Source of the DNA: CAYGZL01 sp964354345
GTDB taxonomy: Bacteria; Chloroflexota; Anaerolineae; Anaerolineales; UBA4823
DNA length: 55,471 nucleotides
Direction of reading: 5' to 3'
Assembly (NCBI GenBank): GCA_964354345.1
Contig: CAYGZL010000019.1
Span: 1-55,471 of the forward strand
The notes beneath the pieces were generated by a model that was not told where the DNA came from, did no database searches, and saw nothing but the letters and a program-made list of their open reading frames with translations. Every line of letters begins with the position of its first letter. Position 1 is the stretch's first letter. Positions 51,797-55,471 of the stretch are shown one piece after another. A program made the translations under genes and the position numbers.

Positions 51797-53566
51797 TTAC
51801 TCCTGCACATCAATTTTAATATGTAATTCTTTCAACTGGGCGGGGTCTGCTGGTGAAGGTGCGCCTGCCATGACGTCACGCGCAACCTGGTTCTTAGGAA
51901 AAGCTATCACCTCACGGATATTCGGCGCATCGGCTAAAATCATGCAAATCCGGTCAATCCCAGGAGCAATCCCACCGTGCGGTGGTGTACCATACTCGAA
52001 CGCCTCCAGCATATGGCCAAATCGCTGGCGAGCAACTTCAGGTTCAAGCCCAATCAGTTGAAATACCTTTTCTTGCAAATTACGGTCATGAATCCGAATT
52101 GATCCACCGCCAACTTCGTAGTTGTTGAGCACCAGGTCATATTGCTGGCCACGTGCTTTATCGGGTGCGGTGTCTAAAAGCGGGACATCTTCGGGCATTG
52201 GAGCTGTAAACAAATGATGGCTGGGATCCCAACGCTGTTCTTCCTGGTTCCAGGTGACGAAGGGAAAATCAATCACCCAACAAAAAGCAAGGATATTGGG
52301 ATCTGCCAACCCGAGGCGATCGGCCAAAAACACGCGCAAGCGACCAAGGGATTCGTACACAACGGCTGGTTTGTCAGCTACGAACAATAACAGATCACCC
52401 GGCCTACCTTCCAAACGCTCGATCATGGCTTGCTGGCGTTCCATCGAAATAAATTTCGCAAAGGAAGAACGTTGGTCGCCATCCGGAAGGAGGGCGATAT
52501 AAGCCAATCCTTTCGCGCCATACTTCTTGACAAATTCAGCCAGTTCATCCAGCTCTTTACGGCTGTAATACGCCAATCCGCCAGCGTTTATACCACGCAC
52601 GTGCCCCCCCGCCTCTACTACGCCATCAAAAACCTTGAATCCACTGCTGCTCGCCAGATCGGTAACATCTTTCAACTCCATTCCATAACGAATGTCTGGA
52701 TTATCTTTACCAAACCGGTTCATCGCCTCTACATAGGTCAGGCGTGGAAAAGGTGAAGCCAACAAGCGCTTATGGGGTACCACCTCCTCAACCAGACGGG
52801 TAAACATCTCTTCAACCAACATCATTATGTCTTCTCGCTCAACAAAGGACATCTCCAGATCCAGTTGGGTAAATTCGGGTTGCCGATCACCGCGCAGGTC
52901 TTCATCTCGGAAACAACGAGCGATTTGGAAATAGCGTTCAAACCCTGCGATCATTAAGAGCTGTTTTAGCTGTTGGGGAGATTGAGGTAATGCGTAAAAT
53001 TCACCTGCATGGACTCGAGAGGGAACCAGGTAATCCCGTGCCCCTTCAGGAGTTGTCTTGAAAAGGATGGGTGTCTCAATTTCAAGGAAGCCACGCTGGT
53101 CCAGGTAATCGCGGATAAATTTCACCAATCGGTGACGTAATTCTAAATTTCGTCGCATCGGCTCCCGGCGTAGATCGAGATAGCGGTAGCGCAAGCGGGT
53201 ATTCTCGTCAATTTCTTCATCGCGGATCAAAAAAGGTGGGGTCTTTGCAGGATTGAGAACTCTGGCCTGGAGAATGGCAACTTCAACCTCACCAGTGGGC
53301 ATATTTGGATTCTCCATGCCAGCCGGTCGGATATGCACTATTCCCTCGACCTGTATGACCCATTCCTGACGAGTATCTTCAATGATTGCTTGTATCTCAG
53401 GGGTCGTTTCTGGACCCGTCAGGACCTGGACAATACCAAACCGATCACGTAAATCGAGGAATGTTACCCCACCATGATCGCGCCTGCGGTTTACCCAGCC
53501 TGCCAGGGTCACAATTTGTCCTATATGCGTTGACCTAAGTTCACCACATGTGTGTGTCTTATACAT
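51797..53566 (-). CDS. aspS: Aspartyl-tRNA synthetase, bacterial type
   Basis: 589 residues. OB-fold (GWVNRRRDHGGVTFLDLRDR), class II core with FQIARCFRDEDLRGDRQPEFTQLD, a GAD insertion in the middle, and the motif 3 GGIAPGIDRICMILAD. AGGAGG precedes the ATG, just beyond a terminator-like stem in the leader. Operon aspS-asnS. Confidence 0.97.
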   Translation of the reverse strand: MYKTHTCGELRSTHIGQIVTLAGWVNRRRDHGGVTFLDLRDRFGIVQVLTGPETTPEIQAIIEDTRQEWVIQVEGIVHIRPAGMENPNMPTGEVEVAILQARVLNPAKTPPFLIRDEEIDENTRLRYRYLDLRREPMRRNLELRHRLVKFIRDYLDQRGFLEIETPILFKTTPEGARDYLVPSRVHAGEFYALPQSPQQLKQLLMIAGFERYFQIARCFRDEDLRGDRQPEFTQLDLEMSFVEREDIMMLVEEMFTRLVEEVVPHKRLLASPFPRLTYVEAMNRFGKDNPDIRYGMELKDVTDLASSSGFKVFDGVVEAGGHVRGINAGGLAYYSRKELDELAEFVKKYGAKGLAYIALLPDGDQRSSFAKFISMERQQAMIERLEGRPGDLLLFVADKPAVVYESLGRLRVFLADRLGLADPNILAFCWVIDFPFVTWNQEEQRWDPSHHLFTAPMPEDVPLLDTAPDKARGQQYDLVLNNYEVGGGSIRIHDRNLQEKVFQLIGLEPEVARQRFGHMLEAFEYGTPPHGGIAPGIDRICMILADAPNIREVIAFPKNQVARDVMAGAPSPADPAQLKELHIKIDVQE

Positions 53567-53583
53567 AAGGCCTCCTAAAAATA

Positions 53584-53669
53584 AATCGCCCTTCGCGGGT
53601 TGCGTCGGGCGATTGTTCGGTAAGATTATCCTTCAGCCAGCAGGCTGCCTGATCTTTCCCGCCCGACGC
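53584..53669 (-). promoter_or_regulatory. Candidate transcription attenuator in the aspS leader
   Basis: In the minus-strand leader, AATCGCCC (53607-53614) can pair with GGGCGATT (53584-53591), followed by TATTTTT, a terminator just before AGGAGG. The same segment (CGCCCGACGC, 53602-53611) can instead pair perfectly for 10 bases with GCGTCGGGCG (53660-53669), disrupting the terminator. The two structures are mutually exclusive. No T-box consensus (GGTACCGCG) was found. Confidence 0.6.
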
Positions 53670-53766
53670 GCGGCAATATTATCGCTATTATTAGCCCCGC
53701 CCCATCGTGAAAAATCAGTGGTGATCATGAGATACTTCACTCCAAAACCATTTTTCAGGTTGCCGC

Positions 53767-53772
53767 ATTATA
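53767..53772 (-). promoter_or_regulatory. -10 of the aspS-asnS promoter
   Basis: Minus-strand TGCTATAAT is an extended -10 about 200 bases upstream of aspS. TTCCCT at 53790-53795 is a poor -35 at 17 bases. Confidence 0.55.
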
Positions 53773-53796
53773 GCAGGATTTTCAATAAGAGGGAAG

Positions 53797-54464
53797 CTAG
53801 TTGGTAGAATTCTCTTCGTTCTTCCCTGTATCGCTTCCTCCTGCCAGTTTTTCTTCCCCCTTCATACCTGAAGAGAGGTGGAACTCGCTGGGACGCTCGC
53901 CTCGCTCAAACCCGGCCAGGACAATCACTAACTGCGCAGGTTGGTCGCTACAATTACGCCAATGATGATTCAGTTAAGCTGCTAAAAGTAAACTATCACC
54001 GGCTTTTAGTACGTCTTATCCTCAACCTGGTACTCAACCTCTCCAGTGAGACAGATGACAAATTCATCGCCAGTGTGGAACATACCATAGGGTCCACTGT
54101 TTGCACCCCCTTCCAGAGTGAGCATAAATGGTTCGACATGATCTATAAATGCTTCTCCGCCCAGTCCTTCCCAGAGACCATTAGGAAACTCTACTCGTTT
54201 CCGCTCATCAGAGCGACAGCAGACAATATTATCCCGCGGAGGTTCTAAGCGGAAAAAAGCGGTGATAGGGACGCCCAAGGCTTCAGATATTTTATAAAGT
54301 GTACTCACCGAGGGCGAAGTACGCGCATGCTCAATCATAGACAACGCATTGGTGGATAATCCGCTGGCGCGCGCCAGTGAACGCATCGACTTCCCTCGCT
54401 CCGTATGCAGTTGGCGTAAACGTGCACCCACATCAACCGGTAGAACATCACGATCAAAATCCAT
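53797..54464 (-). pseudogene. XRE-cupin transcriptional regulator, broken by a frameshift and a stop
   Basis: From ATG 54464 (GGGGAGGG upstream) the frame encodes an HTH domain (MRSLARASGLSTNALSMIEHARTSPSV) and a cupin half (MFHTGDEFVICLTGEVEYQVEDKTY) and stops at 54006. A one-base shift then restores cupin sequence (LKAGDSLLLAA), a TAA at 53974-53976 interrupts it, and LNHHWRNCSDQPAQLVIVLAGFERGERP and so on continue to 53797. Length and phase fit one deleted base near 54008. The intact HTH half could still be made. Target unknown. Confidence 0.85.
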
Positions 54465-54907
54465 TCAATCCCTCCCCTATCAGCGTAAGAAGATAGTGTT
54501 ATATTAATAGATACATTATACTCAAAATGAACCAATTTCATGTACGCGAGGATGGTAATCCGGAATATGCGAATATTATGGACTTATTGCCAAGATTTAT
54601 TAGTCAGAAAAGGTGATAAAGTAATCGACATCGTATGACGAATGACATTTAGGAATAAAACACTATTTGATACAATTCAAGTATAGTGATTTAATTAATT
54701 TAATTAGCATCAAATGGTGCTAAAACAAACCAGACGAACTGGGCGATTCGCCCTTGACCGAGCCGTTATTGATAAGCCTTTTTAAATTCTATCTCGAGGA
54801 AGGGATTGAACGGGTAGGGAAACATTCTCTAAGGGCTGTTTAATGAAATAACCGTGAGTGTTAACCCAGTGGTGGGTTGGAACCCACGGTCTGAAAAGGA
54901 GCAATTT
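54465..54907. other. 443-base intergenic region, AT-rich, with small palindromes
   Basis: Contains TTAGCA/TGCTAA (54704-54723), GGGCG-att-CGCCC (54741-54753) and a hairpin GTGGGTT-gg-AACCCAC (54872-54887) just before the hndB ribosome site. A 29-codon frame (54527-54616) is too short to call. No full gene or RNA was recognised; it may hold eroded sequence and the promoter for hndB. Confidence 0.5.
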
Positions 54908-55276
54908 ATGTCAAGAATCAAATCCCTTGAAGATCTAAAGCGAATTCGGGAGGAAGCATTAGGAAAAAGCAGAGTAAGAACAACCTCAGGCAAAGTACAG
55001 GTTAATATAACTATGGGCACTTGTAGTATCGCAACAGGTGCCCGTGATACTATGAACGCAATTTTAAATTTCATCGAGGTAAACGGTTTGAGTGGGATCA
55101 TCGTTACACAAACCGGTTGTATTGGCATGTGTGAACGCGAGCCAATCGTTCAAGTTACAATCGGTATTGGGGATAAAATCACCTATGGAAAAGTGAATCC
55201 TGAGGCGGCCGAGCGGATTATGAAAGAGCATGTTATAAGTGGTCAGGTGGTGAAGGATTTTGTTGTTCCAACCTGA
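54908..55276 (+). CDS. HndB-like [2Fe-2S] thioredoxin-fold ferredoxin
   Basis: 122 residues. ATG 54908 follows AAGGAG; the 54854 frame adds a non-homologous extension. N-terminal IKSLEDLKRIREEAL helix, then a [2Fe-2S] thioredoxin-like domain with MGTCSIATGARDTMNAI and TQTGCIGMCEREPIV. This matches HndB of NADP-reducing [FeFe] hydrogenases and similar NuoE/HydC-related subunits, which pass electrons to a NuoF-type flavoprotein. Usually followed by hndC and hndD. Confidence 0.88.
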   Translation: MSRIKSLEDLKRIREEALGKSRVRTTSGKVQVNITMGTCSIATGARDTMNAILNFIEVNGLSGIIVTQTGCIGMCEREPIVQVTIGIGDKITYGKVNPEAAERIMKEHVISGQVVKDFVVPT

Positions 55277-55342
55277 GCCACATTCGTAGATTATTAACCT
55301 AAAGTATATTACTCGCTGCTGAAAGGTATTACAGAAGTATCC

Positions 55343-55471
55343 ATGGCTAATCGCTCACACGTCCTTAATTAATTGGACCCTGAATGTTTGAAGCGAGGCA
55401 CTCATACAGTCCAGGATGCCTTTCAAGTGGTAGTCGGCGATGAGGCGCTCGGATCACCCAAGCTGAACTAA
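55343..55471 (+). pseudogene. Possible remnant of a NuoF/HndC-type N-terminus
   Basis: Frame from ATG 55343: MANRSHVLN, stop TAA at 55370-55372, then LDPECLKRGTHTVQDAFQ and a stop at the last window bases. The N-terminal MANRSHVL and CLKRG pattern resembles the start of HndC/NuoF proteins (recalled, not aligned), which normally follow hndB. The in-frame stop within 10 codons suggests decay. Short and at the edge, so uncertain; the gene could also have been truncated by rearrangement. Confidence 0.35.

Noticed and set aside
53567..53772. T-box riboswitch before aspS
   Set aside because: The conserved GGTACCGCG-type antiterminator bulge sequence was not found; only generic alternative hairpins are present.
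53550..53807. 85-codon plus-strand frame opposite the aspS leader
   Set aside because: Lies on the antisense of a GC-rich structured leader and lacks a start context.
54527..54616. 29-residue frame beginning MNQFHVREDGNPEYAN
   Set aside because: Too short, no clear ribosome site, in a decaying region; could be a remnant but cannot be supported.
1..55471. tRNA genes, insertion sequences, CRISPR arrays, prophage
   Set aside because: No tRNA TpsiC-like motif outside tmRNA, no transposase or integrase motifs and no regularly spaced repeats were found by reading.

Overview
The window looks like part of the chromosome of an anaerobic member of the Chloroflexota, probably Anaerolineae. This is an inference from gene content: a cytosolic HdrABC-MvhADG hydrogenase set, SufCBDSU with a divergent SufR-like regulator, ECF sigma/DegV, and many Thr/Pro-linked surface proteins. 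No rRNA, tRNA, insertion sequence or CRISPR array was seen. Genes lie in compact operons, often with ATGA or 1-base overlaps.

Layout, left to right. 1-5.8 kb: 3' part of smpB, two linked genes, an A-type Fe-S carrier, an SH3 protein, a zinc-ribbon protein and transketolase. 6-14.3 kb: one long operon hdrC-hdrB-hdrA-mvhD-mvhG-mvhA, then a hydrogenase maturation protease, a stand-alone cyclic-nucleotide-binding-fold protein and a GNAT acetyltransferase. This set predicts H2-driven flavin-based electron bifurcation in a non-methanogen. 14.4-20.1 kb: ECF sigma, DegV and a small membrane protein; tmRNA (partner of SmpB at the left edge); RlmI-type methyltransferase; DNA ligase. 20.3-34 kb: a phosphate-acquisition region with two PstSCA systems, three PstB ATPases, a PhoB/PhoR-type pair, PhoU, arsenate reductase and a broken surE. 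34-39.5 kb: the most novel-looking block. It encodes a membrane protein ending in a Cys-Ala repeat tail, a PqqD-radical SAM-SPASM enzyme, a degenerate paralogue of that enzyme that has lost its cluster cysteines, and a SAM methyltransferase; a modified-peptide system is the working hypothesis. 39.5-46.9 kb: the suf operon and divergent sufR-sufT, with three promoters whose -35 boxes are each embedded in a copy of one repeated operator-like element. 47-50.2 kb: peptidoglycan amidase, L,D-transpeptidase, a small unknown protein and a thioredoxin-TPR protein. 50.2-53.8 kb: a 6S-like RNA and an aspS-asnS operon preceded by a leader that can form terminator or antiterminator. 53.8-55.5 kb: a region in decay, with a frameshifted XRE-cupin regulator, an HndB-like ferredoxin gene, and what appears to be a stop-interrupted remnant of the next hydrogenase/diaphorase gene.

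Functional links. Hydrogen oxidation and ferredoxin reduction (Hdr/Mvh, HndB remnant locus) depend on Fe-S assembly (Suf, ErpA-like, SufT). Phosphate scarcity is handled by PhoBR/Pst/PhoU, with ArsC removing arsenate that enters through phosphate transporters. tmRNA/SmpB and 6S RNA cover ribosome rescue and RNA polymerase control.
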